Shown one piece after another: positions 37,973-49,047 of a DNA stretch of 64,000 nt (the stretch's first letter is position 1; each line of letters opens with the position of its first letter). Under the pieces are notes generated by a model, which did not search any database, was not told the DNA's origin, and worked only from the letters and a program-made list of their open reading frames with translations. Source of the stretch: Nitrincola sp. A-D6 (lineage in GTDB: Bacteria > Pseudomonadota > Gammaproteobacteria > Pseudomonadales > Balneatricaceae). The translations under genes were made by a program, and so were the position numbers. The stretch is from positions 1 to 64,000 of the forward strand of contig NZ_JRLB01000031.1 in assembly GCF_000764495.1 (NCBI RefSeq), in the 5' to 3' direction.

Positions 37973-40051
37973 CTAAGGTGAAGCGTTAGAAATCGGGGTG
38001 GGAAGATCTAGTGCGACTCGAAACCCCCAAGTGTTGCGAGCGGTATCTTCCGGGTGACGGTAACGGCTGGATGAGCGTGTGAGTCGGGCCAGATCAAACC
38101 AGGAACCGCCGCGTATAACCCGATAGCTGCAGTCGCCACCGAGCATCGCTGATCCATCTTCTGGAGCATCGCGGTAATTATCACTGTAGCAGTCCTGCAC
38201 CCATTCATCGACGTTACCGTGCATATCTTTCAAGCCCCAGGCATTAGCGGGCAGCAGTCCAACGGGAGCAGTTTGTTGCCCATCCCATTGTGTTCCACAT
38301 TCATCACAGACTGCCATAGCGGGCACAAGTTCATTTCCCCACCACCAGGCTGAGATGGTACCGGCCCGAGCGGCATATTCCCATTCGGCTTCAGTGGGCA
38401 GGCGATAGGGTTCACCCGTAACCGCTGCCAGCCAACGGGTGTAGGCTTGTGCATCCTGCCAACTGACATTGATAACCGGTCGTTTTTCGCGTCCCCAGCC
38501 TTCATCATCAGGCAGAGACCGGTTGGTTGCCAGAGCAAATTGATCATACTCATCAAAGGTGACTTCATGCACACCAAGCGCAAAAGTGTAATCAAAACTG
38601 ACGGTGCGTACGGGGCGCTCGTTATCATCACCCATACGATTCAGGTCCCCCATTAGAAAGTCATCCTGTGGTAGTGCCTGCATGACAGGTGCATGACCAT
38701 TTTCACCAAAATGATCTCTAAAGCGGGGTCGGCTGTTTTGCGGGTCCAAACTTTGTCGTGAGGTGTCTTGTGCAGCCGCAGGAGTGACTTCGGCGTCGGA
38801 TGAGGTTGGTAGCGGTTGTGCCAGATCCTGTAAGCGGGACTCGGTTATCTGTTCGGATATAGCCGGTGGGTCAGCCTGAATCTGCGCAAGTTCCTGCTGC
38901 AGTTGATCGCGCTGCTCAGTCAGCGTGCGAATCCTGTCCTGCTGCTGGGGGTCTGACTTGGGCATTACTAGCAGGCTGATCAGCAGGCCGAGAATTAAAC
39001 CGCCAATAAATAGCAGTGGGCCCGTCAGTCGGGGTGAAACTGGTATTTTTTGTAGTAAGCCGGTTAGTGGCTGAAGGCGTTGCAACCAGCCACTCGGTAT
39101 AAATTTTCGTAGGGCTGAGAAGAAGCCCTTAATACGGCTGCTCTGCGCGGGGCTGGTGGCTGAACTGGCGAACTGAGAGTCCAGCGAGGGTGTATCTGCA
39201 GTAGTTTCCTCTTCACTGAATAATGCTTTCAATAGCTCAAGAATAGAGGCAGGTCTGCTTTGTTGATCCGGATTTAGCGCGGCCTGCAGTGCACTCCACT
39301 GTTTTGTCGTCAGATTGCTGGGAGCCTTCAGTTCGCGCTGAAAGCGGGACTTCTCATCATCTTCGGGCAAAAAAGCGGGTTTTCCAGCATAAAGTTGGTA
39401 GGCCAGTGCAGCAAAAGCATACACGTCAGAGCGCAGGTTGGTGGGTTGTGGGTCAAAGCCTTCTGGCGCCTGGTACTGACGGTATCCTGGCCTGCCGGGC
39501 ATAAGATCAAAATAATCATCCACGATATGACGCCAGCTGATCATCATCACCCTGACGCCACGTTTGCTGCTGATAAAGATCAGTTCAGGCGCCAGGCTGG
39601 CGTGGCTTTTGTGGATTTCCCGGTGAAAAGAATCCATCGCCTTACCTATCTGAATCAGTAATCCCTGCTTTTGCTTAGGCTTGAGCTTTGCGGCTTTATC
39701 CGTCGCAAACATATCAGCCAGTGTGAGTCCATCCACGGCTTCGAAGGCTATAAAAAACAGCCCATTGAAATTAAACAGGCCGTAACAGTCCAGTGCGTTA
39801 GGGTGCTTGCATTTACGACAGATAATAATCAGCTTGCGCAAGCGCTCAATAAAGTCAGGCTGACGGGTCAGGAGGTCGGGGAGAAACAGCAGCGTTACTG
39901 TGGGTCGTCCAGAAGAGGCCTGGTCCTCTGCTTGCCAAAGTGTGCCGTAAGCATGTGCACCGATTTCTGTAGTCAGGCGAAAGCGATGTCGCTCCGGACC
40001 GACAAGTAACCCGGTTTCAAGTACAGCACCAGAATCATCCATGTCACTCAC
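37973..40051 (-). CDS. Membrane fusion of a pseudokinase and a sulfatase-modifying-factor-like domain
   Basis: 692 residues. Residues 20-270 have a protein-kinase fold outline: glycine-loop-like GAHAYGTLW (31-39), APEG (195-198) and the SDVYAFAALAYQLYAGKPAF helix F region. The beta-3 Lys, the HRD motif (here SHASLAPEL) and DFG (here MISW) are all missing, so it is a pseudokinase. A membrane helix lies at 342-363, then a coiled coil (371-395). Residues 445-685 match the FGE-sulfatase fold (VHEVTFDEYDQF, RLPTEAEWEYAARAG, DMHGNVDEWVQDCY, RVIRGGSW). The Cys pair needed to make formylglycine is absent (RSSSRYR), so this domain is probably for binding. Role unknown, possibly signalling across the inner membrane. 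Confidence 0.8.
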   Translation of the reverse strand: MSDMDDSGAVLETGLLVGPERHRFRLTTEIGAHAYGTLWQAEDQASSGRPTVTLLFLPDLLTRQPDFIERLRKLIIICRKCKHPNALDCYGLFNFNGLFFIAFEAVDGLTLADMFATDKAAKLKPKQKQGLLIQIGKAMDSFHREIHKSHASLAPELIFISSKRGVRVMMISWRHIVDDYFDLMPGRPGYRQYQAPEGFDPQPTNLRSDVYAFAALAYQLYAGKPAFLPEDDEKSRFQRELKAPSNLTTKQWSALQAALNPDQQSRPASILELLKALFSEEETTADTPSLDSQFASSATSPAQSSRIKGFFSALRKFIPSGWLQRLQPLTGLLQKIPVSPRLTGPLLFIGGLILGLLISLLVMPKSDPQQQDRIRTLTEQRDQLQQELAQIQADPPAISEQITESRLQDLAQPLPTSSDAEVTPAAAQDTSRQSLDPQNSRPRFRDHFGENGHAPVMQALPQDDFLMGDLNRMGDDNERPVRTVSFDYTFALGVHEVTFDEYDQFALATNRSLPDDEGWGREKRPVINVSWQDAQAYTRWLAAVTGEPYRLPTEAEWEYAARAGTISAWWWGNELVPAMAVCDECGTQWDGQQTAPVGLLPANAWGLKDMHGNVDEWVQDCYSDNYRDAPEDGSAMLGGDCSYRVIRGGSWFDLARLTRSSSRYRHPEDTARNTWGFRVALDLPTPISNASP

Positions 40052-40076
40052 CTCAGGCTCCCGTTGTCACAGTTTG

Positions 40077-40949
<873 letters not shown>

Positions 40950-41011
40950 TTAGTTAATTATAGGGGGCCAGGGGAGTCAAGTCTGCCTGGTTCTGATATT
41001 TCATCCATTTA

Positions 41012-41932
41012 CTAGGATACCTGAGCTACCAGCAGTTCTATACAAAACCAGAGGGCTGCACAAATATAGATCAGGCACAAGAGTGCACGCAGTCTGAAGC
41101 GTTTTATCAGCCTGGCTTCATCCTGCGTGGAAATAAGCAAGGGGTGGCCTGGCTGCCCCGGGTTGGTAAGAACATGCATATCCGGTAAATTAAGCTGGTG
41201 TTGGCGTTGCTGCCGGGCTTCTTCCAGCGCTGCTTCACGTACCGCTTGCCATTCAATGGCTGAAAACTCAGTGGCTCCGGGGGCGGCAAAATGTGCCAAT
41301 AATTGCTCATGGTTGCGTTTCCAGTCACGAATAATATCCGCTTGCAGGCTGCTTGTTGTGGCTGTGTTGCGTCCCCCGCCGACTGTCTGAAACTGCCCCA
41401 GCGCATAGACTTGTTCATGCTCCATGATCAACTGTTCTGTATAGCGGTAACGACCCGTGGTGAAGCTGGGTGAACCCAATGAAGTGGCGTATTTCACTAA
41501 GGCCGACGGGTTGGGACTATGGCCATGCCAGATACTCCGTTGAGCTACATCTATTTCAGCCTTGTCAGGATCGATCAGGCAAACACCGGTACCATCATTG
41601 ATCTGAAACCAGGCATCAGACATGCCTCGTTCCAGCAGTTTCCAACCCCCCTTACCCTCATCACCCTGACGATCAATACGGTAGCGGTACCAAACACAAG
41701 GCCGGCCGGATAAAGGCGCGTGCAACAGACCGCCCTCACCACAAACCACATGGCCAATAATTTCCACATAGCCTTGTGGTGCAGAGCGAATCATGGCAGT
41801 CGGTGTGTCGGCAATCAGACGATAACGGCGCAAGTGCCGGAACATAAAAAACACTGCTGCCAGAATGCTCAGCCCACAGACGGCAAGCCCCAGTAACTGC
41901 TCTTGGCGGTCGATATAGAGGTCCAGAAACAT
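41012..41932 (-). CDS. GIDE-domain membrane protein
   Basis: 306 residues with a membrane helix at each end (LLGLAVCGLSILAAVFFMF and LLCLIYICAALWFCIELL). The central region (YVEIIGHVVCGEGGLLHAPLSGRPCVWYRYRI) is typical of the GIDE domain shared with the mitochondrial ligase MULAN, without the RING finger. In bacteria GIDE proteins often neighbour LemA, and here the LemA gene ends 9 bases before this start. Function unknown. Confidence 0.8.
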   Translation of the reverse strand: MFLDLYIDRQEQLLGLAVCGLSILAAVFFMFRHLRRYRLIADTPTAMIRSAPQGYVEIIGHVVCGEGGLLHAPLSGRPCVWYRYRIDRQGDEGKGGWKLLERGMSDAWFQINDGTGVCLIDPDKAEIDVAQRSIWHGHSPNPSALVKYATSLGSPSFTTGRYRYTEQLIMEHEQVYALGQFQTVGGGRNTATTSSLQADIIRDWKRNHEQLLAHFAAPGATEFSAIEWQAVREAALEEARQQRQHQLNLPDMHVLTNPGQPGHPLLISTQDEARLIKRFRLRALLCLIYICAALWFCIELLVAQVS

Positions 41933-41941
41933 CGGTGTAGC

Positions 41942-42514
41942 TTAGCTAAACAGCTTTTTCATGTCCGCATCTTTCAAATCAGCTTCATCAAATTCCAGCA
42001 GTGTCGCTGGTAGAAAACGCAAGCGCCTGGCAATGATAATGTCGGGAAACTGTTCAATACGGATATTCAGGTGATTTACACAATCGTTATAGTATTCACG
42101 ACGATCGGCGATGCCGGATTCAAGGGAGGTAATGCGGTTGTGCAGGTGCTGGAATGACTCACTGGCACGCAATTCCGGATAGGCTTCAGCGACCGCAAAC
42201 AGATTGCCCAGTCCAATACGCATCTGCGTCTCAGCCTGGCCTAATGCCCCCACATTGCCAGCCTCACGGGCACTGGCAACAGCTGAGCGGGCTTGCATCA
42301 CTTTTTCCAGCGTATCCTGCTCGTAGGTCATGTGCTGCTTACAGGTTTCTACCAGTTTGGGTAGTTCGTCATGACGTTGTTTCAACAGCACGTCAATGTT
42401 TGACCAGGCACGGCTGACATTATGCTTAAGACGCACCAGATTGTTGTACAGAAAAATGCTGTAAAAAATTGCCAGCGCCAACAGTACTAATACGATCAGC
42501 CAGAAAGGGTCCAT
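41942..42514 (-). CDS. LemA family protein
   Basis: 190 residues: an N-terminal membrane helix (FWLIVLVLLALAIFYSIFLY) followed by the LemA helical bundle with YNNLVRLKHNVSRAWSNIDVLLKQR and DELPKLVETCKQHMTYEQDTLEKV. Family function is unclear. It is in tandem with the GIDE gene, an often-seen pairing. Confidence 0.93.
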   Translation of the reverse strand: MDPFWLIVLVLLALAIFYSIFLYNNLVRLKHNVSRAWSNIDVLLKQRHDELPKLVETCKQHMTYEQDTLEKVMQARSAVASAREAGNVGALGQAETQMRIGLGNLFAVAEAYPELRASESFQHLHNRITSLESGIADRREYYNDCVNHLNIRIEQFPDIIIARRLRFLPATLLEFDEADLKDADMKKLFS

Positions 42515-42587
42515 AGCGTAACTCCCTGAGTAAGTGAAGTTCTACTATAACTGAATCCACGAAGCTGAAAAATACGCGTGACACATG

Positions 42588-42788
42588 TCAGAGATCAAAG
42601 AAGTAGACAACCAGGTTTTTAATCAGAAAGACGCCCAGGCCCATGCCCAGGGCAAGAAACAGGATAAACGTACCGAACTTGCCGGCTTTAGACTGTTTAG
42701 CCAGGTCATAAATAATAAAAAAGATAAACGCACCAAAGGCAGCTAAACCCACGTTAAGTATAATGATTTCTACTTCTGCGAGCCGCAT
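42588..42788 (-). CDS. DUF2788 family membrane protein
   Basis: 66 residues with two membrane helices. FIIYDLAKQSKAGKFGTFILFLALGMG is the hallmark of DUF2788. Function unknown. It lies upstream of lemA on the same strand and is transcribed divergently from sulP. Confidence 0.8.
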   Translation of the reverse strand: MRLAEVEIIILNVGLAAFGAFIFFIIYDLAKQSKAGKFGTFILFLALGMGLGVFLIKNLVVYFFDL

Positions 42789-43023
42789 AGATATTCCTCT
42801 GGATTGTTCAAGTGTGTGTAGTGTACAAATTAGTGTACAAATTCAATTTGCTGATTGGATACTGCCCGGTGGTTGAAGTTCAACCTGATGACTAAAAATA
42901 GCCGCACAACATAACACCAAGGTTTAACAAGGGGTAGATTGTACAGATTAGAACTGAGCGTTATAGTGTTTGCTTATAAAAAACTCGAACAATTAATAAT
43001 ATTTAGTTATAGATAAGGTAAGT

Positions 43024-44744
43024 ATGTCTTCATCACGTGCTCGATTACATTCGCTGGGTATTGCCAGTGCTCTGCGAGAAACTTTTCGTGAAGGGTATTC
43101 ACGCCGTGATTTTTCCGCTGATCTGATTGCGGGTGTTACCGTCGGTATTATTGCCATTCCATTGGCTATGGCACTGGCAATTGCCAGTGGTGTTAAGCCG
43201 GAATATGGCCTTTATACTGCCATCATAGCAGGGTTTCTGATCGCACTAAGTGGTGGTTCACGCTACAGTATTTCCGGCCCGACGGCGGCTTTTGTGGTGA
43301 TTCTCTATCCTGTGACCCAAGCCTTTGGGCTGGGTGGTCTTCTGGTTGCCACTCTTATGGCCGGTGCGATTCTGGTGGCTTTGGCTGTTGCCCGCCTGGG
43401 ACGTTTGATCGAGTATATTCCTGAATCGGTTACTCTGGGCTTTACGTCCGGGATTGCGATTGTAATAGCTGTATTACAGATGCGGGATTTTTTTGGCTTA
43501 CAACTCAGTGTGGTGCCGGAAAGTTTTGTTGAACGTATCCTGCTGCTGTTTTCGGCACTGCCTGGTTTGAATCTGGCCAATACCAGTGTGGCATTGTTCA
43601 CACTGCTGGTATTGATTTTCTGGCCTCGCCTTAAGCTGCCAGTGCCTGGACATCTGCCAGCACTGCTTGGCGGCACCTTTCTGGCCTGGCTATTTATTCA
43701 AACGGGTATGGATGTCGATACCATTGGCAGTCGCTTTAGCTATGAGCTGCCAGATGGCACCACAGGGCAGGGAATACCGCCGTTTTTACCCGCATTTGAA
43801 TGGCCGTGGATGCGTCCCGGAGCGGATGGCGAGCCGTTGAACTGGTCCTGGTCAGTAATCAGAGAGTTACTGCCAGCCGCTTTTTCAATTGCCATGCTGG
43901 GTGCAATTGAATCCCTGCTTTGTGCTGTTGTACTGGATGGTATGAGCGGTCAGCGTCATCATGCTAATGGAGAATTGCTTGGTCAGGGTATGGGTAACCT
44001 GGTAGCGCCTTTTTTTGGTGGTATCACTGCAACGGCAGCGATTGCCCGTTCAGCCACGAATTATAAAGCCGGTGCCAAATCACCCATCTCGGCGATGATA
44101 CATGCACTGGTTGTGCTGGCCGGATTGTTGATTCTGGCTCCCTGGCTGTCCTGGTTGCCGATGGCCAGCATGGCGGCACTGCTGGTTATTGTGGCCTGGA
44201 ATATGAGTGAAGCGCACAAGGTCATAGCGCTTATTAAGCGTGCTCCGGTCGGTGATATCCTGGTGTTGATGACCTGTATGTCATTAACGGTATTGTTTGA
44301 TATGGTGCTGGCGATTTCCGTGGGTATTGTTATGGCTTCTATCCTGTTTATGCGTGATCTGGCGGGTATGACGCGCTTTCAGGATATTTCGATGCAACGC
44401 AAGCATGTACCGCAGAACCTGCCGGAAGGCTGGACGGTGCTGAAGTTATCCGGGCCGTTGTTTTTTGCTGCTGCAGAACGGGTATTTGATGAACTGGCTG
44501 AAAGTGTGGAAGGGAACCAGGGTGTTGTACTCTATATGGATGGTGTGCCCTTGCTGGATGCAGGTGGTATTAACGGCTTTGATCGCTTCAGCAATTTTTG
44601 TGAGCAGCAGGGGATTCGTCTGATCATTGCAGATCTGCAGTTCCAGCACTGCGCGCCATGGCGCGAGCCGGGATGAAGCCGACTGAAAATCTCAGCTTCA
44701 CCGCTACTCTGGAAGAAGCCCTGGAACGACTGAGCGCCGCTTAG
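43024..44744 (+). CDS. SulP-family anion transporter with STAS domain, frameshifted at its end
   Basis: Membrane transporter of the SLC26/SulP family (sulfate, bicarbonate or dicarboxylate). DLIAGVTVGIIAIPLAMALAIASG and GGSRYSISGPTAAFVVILYP are the conserved N-terminal signatures. From about residue 450 there is a STAS domain (VLKLSGPLFFAAAERVFDEL, GVVLYMDGVPLLDAGGI). The frame is lost at 44647 (one C short); corrected it reads FQPLRAMARAGMKPTENLS and stops at 44742-44744, overlapping the stop of the convergent GGDEF/EAL gene. Joined length about 573 residues. Substrate not determined. Confidence 0.9.
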
Positions 44745-47700
44745 CTCAGGCGAATGGGCTGGTAGTCTGCCATCCATGCCACCAGGGCTTCGGCTGGCAT
44801 GGGCTTGGCAAAATAATAACCCTGCAGAAACTCACATCCCAGGCTGAAAAGTACATTGCGCTGTTCAGCCGTTTCGACGCCTTCAGCGATCAGTCGCAGC
44901 TTAAGGCTTCGGGCCATGGAAATAATGGCTTCCACCAACAGGGCATCTTCGTTATCCAGTGTCAGGTCGCGTACAAATTCCCGATCAATTTTCAGTGTGT
45001 CTATGGGGAAGCGCTTCAGGTAGCTCAGTGCTGAATAGCCGGTACCAAAATCATCAATCGCCAGGTGCACGCCCAGATCACAGAAGGATTGTAGCCAGGC
45101 AATGGTTTCCTCACTGTTTTCCAGTAACATGCCTTCGGTGATTTCCAGCACCAGCTGTGCGGCTTCAAGCCTGGACTCTTGCAGAATACGGTGAAGTAAC
45201 GGGGCATCCATACCCAGATTGCGTTGACGCCCGGAGATATTCACCGACAGGTAGAGCTTCAGTCCCTGTTGTTGCCATAGACTGATCTGTTGACAGGCTG
45301 TTTCCAGTACCCACTGACCGATCGGGCCTATCAAGCCGGTATCTTCTGCAAGTGGAATAAATTGATCTGGTGAAATCATCCCCAGAGTTGGATGGTGCCA
45401 GCGCAGCAAAGCCTCTACACCAGTGACACGCCCTGACTGCGCCCGAACCAGTGGCTGGTAATGAACTTCCAGTTGGCCATGCTCCAGGGCCTGGCGCAGA
45501 TTCTGCTCCATCTCCATCAGTGTGTTGGCATGTTCCTGAAGGCTGCTGGTGAAAAACTGGAAACGGTTACGGCCGGTTTGCTTGGCGCGGTACATGGCCA
45601 GATCAGCATTACGCAGCAGGGTATCGGGATCGTCTGATTCCCCTGGATACATGGCCAGTCCAATACTGGCACCGATGATAATGTCACGGCCTGCCAGAGT
45701 GAAAGGGTCAGATAGCTTGCGAATGATCTTCTCAGCTACCAAGGCTGCATCCCGATCAGACTGTATGTTGTGCAGCAGGATGACAAACTCATCACCGCCA
45801 AAGCGGGCTACTGTGTCACTTTCGCGCACACACTGTGTCAGGCGTTTGGAAACTTCCATCAACAGCTCATCACCGTGCTCATGGCCTAGCGTGTCGTTCA
45901 CGTATTTGAAACGATCCAGATCGATAAACAGGACGGATATCATTTGTTGATCCCGCTCTGCAGTAATAATGGCCACTTCCAGTCGGTCCAGCAGCAAGCT
46001 ACGATTGGGTAGCTGTGTCAGTGCATCATAGTACGCCTGATGACGAATATTCGCTTCGGCCTCCTTACGGCTGGTAATGTCGGAGAACACGGAAACAAAT
46101 TCAGTAATCTGACCCTCGTCATCATGCAGTGCTGAAATCGATAGCCATTCCGGGTAGACACTACCATCCTTACGCCGGTTCCAGATTTCACCTGACCAGC
46201 ATCCTTCAGTATTAAGGCTTTCCCACATGGCATTATAAAAGAAACGATCATGTCGGCCAGAGCTGAGTATGCTGGGATTTTGCCCTTTAACTTCTGCAGC
46301 GCTATAGCCGGTAATACGTTCAAAGGCCGCATTGACCACTTTTATCGTGCCCTGATGATCGGCCACCATAATCGCCTCATTACTGGTTTCGAATACGGCT
46401 GCGACCATGCGCAGCTGCTCTTCGGCTCTGAGGCGCTCGGTAATATCTTCCTTAACTGCAATAAAATGACTAATTTCACCTGTATCAGTTCGCAAAGGGG
46501 AAATGGATGTGGAATCCCAGAAAAGCGTTCCATCCTTTTTGCGATTGAGTAGTTGGCCTGACCAGATGTTGCCTTCACGCAGCTGTTGCCACATATCGGT
46601 AAAAATATCAGCGGATATCTCACCGGATTTAAGAATATTATTATTTTGCCCCAGTAGCTCCTCCGAAGAATAGCCAGTCATTTCGGAGAGCTTCGGGTTG
46701 ATGTATTCAATTATACCTGGGTGTCAGTGATCATGACGGCACTGGGGCTTTGCTCCAGTGCACGCCCGAGCTGTCGAAGCTTCAGATGCGTTTGCTGGGT
46801 TTCGGTAATGTTGGTACGTACACTGGCAATCCCGCCTTCGGCTGTGGGGTTGTTGCTAGCCTGATACCAGCTGCCATCCTGGGTATGCTCCAGGTAGTTC
46901 TGGGTGCTATCCAGAGGCACAGCAATCGGTGAAGACGTAGTCACCCCCTGAGACTTATTCATGCTTTGCAGGGTTGACCAGTCAGTGGCATTAGTCTGCT
47001 TCAGCCAGGGATAGAACTCGATCCAGCGTTTGTTATACAGCACCAGCTTGCCATGTTTGTCGAACAGTGCAAAGGCTTCAGATAAGCTGTTTACTGCATC
47101 CTGCAGGCGTGTGCGGGCCTGTTCCGAGCGGTGGTTGAGTTGTTGTAAGCTTCTGAACATACTGCCAAGCAGTATCATCAACAGGCAGGTTAGTAGCAAT
47201 AGCGCCAAGGTAAAGGCCTCGGCATGGCGTGAGCTCTGGTTGTAATGATCCTGGTAACTTTTTTCCAGAGCACGTAACTGGCGGCTGGTATCCACAGCAT
47301 TAAATTCATTTCGGTACTGGTGCAGACTCTTCAAATGACGCAGGTTGCTGCTTGCCTGGCTGGCAAAGGATAACAGTGACGGATGCGCATCAGCCTTGAT
47401 CTGACTGAGAGGCTCGATGGCCTGGGTTAGCTCAGTGAGTCTATTCTGCTCCGGAAACAGGTGGTAGCGAAACAGCTGACTCATCAGTCTGGCAGCAGCA
47501 TCCCGCTGAGGGTGATTCTGTTCGCGTAGCTCTTGAACCAGTGTTGGCATATAAAGTAAGGCGTTTCGTATCAGCGCGGCATAGTGTTTTATCTCTTCGG
47601 TCAGTGCATATTTATGCTGCTGATCCTGATAATAACTTTCCAACAGTTTTATGGATTGTGGATTGAGCCCCTGATTGAACGAGCTATCGGTGTTGAACAT

Positions 47701-47946
47701 GCGGCTCATCAGTTGATCATGCTGACGCCGATAGTTTACCTGCGTATCATATTGATGCTGCACACCTGTAGCGATTAGCAGGGTTTGCTCATCCAGGGCG
47801 GCATCCAGTTCGCGTAACTGCAGGAACTGATCAAGTCGCTGAGTATGATCAACACTGTTGATCGCGCGTGTCTGAAAAAACAACAAGATAAGAATAGCGA
47901 CCGTTAGTGCCAGTAGTAGCAGAAATGGACGGGATAAGGACTGCAT
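44741..47946 (-). CDS. Membrane PAS-PAS-PAS-GGDEF-EAL protein, frameshifted
   Basis: About 1068 residues. TM1 (LLLLALTVAILILLFF) and TM2 (LALLLLTCLLMILLGSMF) bracket a helical periplasmic domain of about 220 residues. Then come three PAS-type units, a GGDEF domain with an intact ARFGGDEFVILL site, and an EAL domain with GVEALLRW and DDFGTGYSALSYLKRFP. Both cyclase and phosphodiesterase sites look usable. The frame is lost at 46716-46717 (one C short on the plus strand); corrected it reads MITDTQGIIEYINPKLSEM. Its ATG overlaps the stop of the upstream peroxidase gene (TAATG), so translation is coupled. Confidence 0.9.
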
Positions 47947-48926
47947 TAGTGTTTCACCCGATCAAGCCGAGGGTGTTCACCGGTGAGTGATTGAATAAAA
48001 GCCGCAATCTCGGTGATATCCTCTTGAGTCATTTCACGTCCAAGCTGAAAGCGGGCCATGGTGGCAATAGCGTCTTCCAGAGTATCTGCACTGGCGTCGT
48101 GAAAGAAGAAGCTGTTCAGTGATGCAGTACGTAATCCGGGTACCTTGAATACATAACGGTGCTGGTCTTGGCCAGTTACATTGAACCGCCCTAAATCGGC
48201 CTGAGAAATAGCCTCGCCCTTGAGAGCAAAATAGTTTTCCAGGGACCCCATGCGGGCAAACATATTACCTCCGACGTTGGCACCTTGGTGACAACTGATA
48301 CAGCCATAGTCACGAAACTTTTGATAGCCCCGCTGCTGTTGCGCCGTGATGGCGGTTTCATCACCTTGAAGCCAGCGGTCAAAGGGTGCATCAGTGAGTA
48401 CCAGTGTACGCTGAAAACTGGCCAGTGCACTGCGTATATTGGTTGGGGTTATACCATCAGGGAAGAGTGCATTAAATTGCTGCTGCATGTCCGAATCCAG
48501 CATTAGCTTGGCAACCACTTCGTCCCAATTGCTGGCCATTTCTACCGGGTCATGCACCGGGCCATCTACCTGCTCTTCCAGATCGCGGGCCCTGCCATCC
48601 CAGAACTGTACGTGGTTAAGCTGACTGTTATATACGCTGGGTGAGCGAATGTGCCCCAGCTTACCGCCAACGCCCACGGAAAACGGACGTCGGTCAGCGC
48701 CGTTATGTGCCAAGTCATGACAGCTGGCGCAACTGATGGTGTTATCAGCGGATAAGCGCACATCATGAAACAGCTGGTCGCCCAGCTGTACTTTGCCAGT
48801 ATGCTCATTAGGGGCTTCGGGCACTGGTAGTATGGCATTGTTTGCAAAAAGCACAGTACTGAACACGAGGCTAACACATAAGGTTGCCAACTGACGTAAA
48901 TGTAAGGGCATAGCCTGTAGGATCAA
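47946..48926 (-). CDS. Di-haem cytochrome c peroxidase (CcpA/MauG family)
   Basis: Periplasmic protein with two c-type haem motifs, CASCH and CISCH, and the family phrases SVGVGGKLGHIRSPSVYN, FWDGRARDLEEQVDGPVHDPVEM and FKVPGLRTASLNSFFFHDAS. A signal peptide is visible (LATLCVSLVFSTVLFA). A TTG at 48926 with GGAG 6 bases upstream is the likeliest start; ATG 48911 is the alternative. Relatives reduce hydrogen peroxide with electrons from cytochrome c. The stop overlaps the ATG of the following c-di-GMP gene. Confidence 0.9.
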   Translation of the reverse strand: MILQAMPLHLRQLATLCVSLVFSTVLFANNAILPVPEAPNEHTGKVQLGDQLFHDVRLSADNTISCASCHDLAHNGADRRPFSVGVGGKLGHIRSPSVYNSQLNHVQFWDGRARDLEEQVDGPVHDPVEMASNWDEVVAKLMLDSDMQQQFNALFPDGITPTNIRSALASFQRTLVLTDAPFDRWLQGDETAITAQQQRGYQKFRDYGCISCHQGANVGGNMFARMGSLENYFALKGEAISQADLGRFNVTGQDQHRYVFKVPGLRTASLNSFFFHDASADTLEDAIATMARFQLGREMTQEDITEIAAFIQSLTGEHPRLDRVKH

Positions 48927-49047
48927 ACGTATCTCCTGCACCTGGTGTGCAATACATGGGGCTGAAACTTAATGATCCTTCTTGTGTAGGCAGAATTCAA
49001 CACACCTTTGGTCGCTTGATTGCGCTGTATCAATAAAACGTTGGCTT

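Noticed and set aside
37973-40051. Active Ser/Thr kinase
   Set aside because: The Lys, HRD and DFG residues needed for catalysis are missing, so I call it a pseudokinase.
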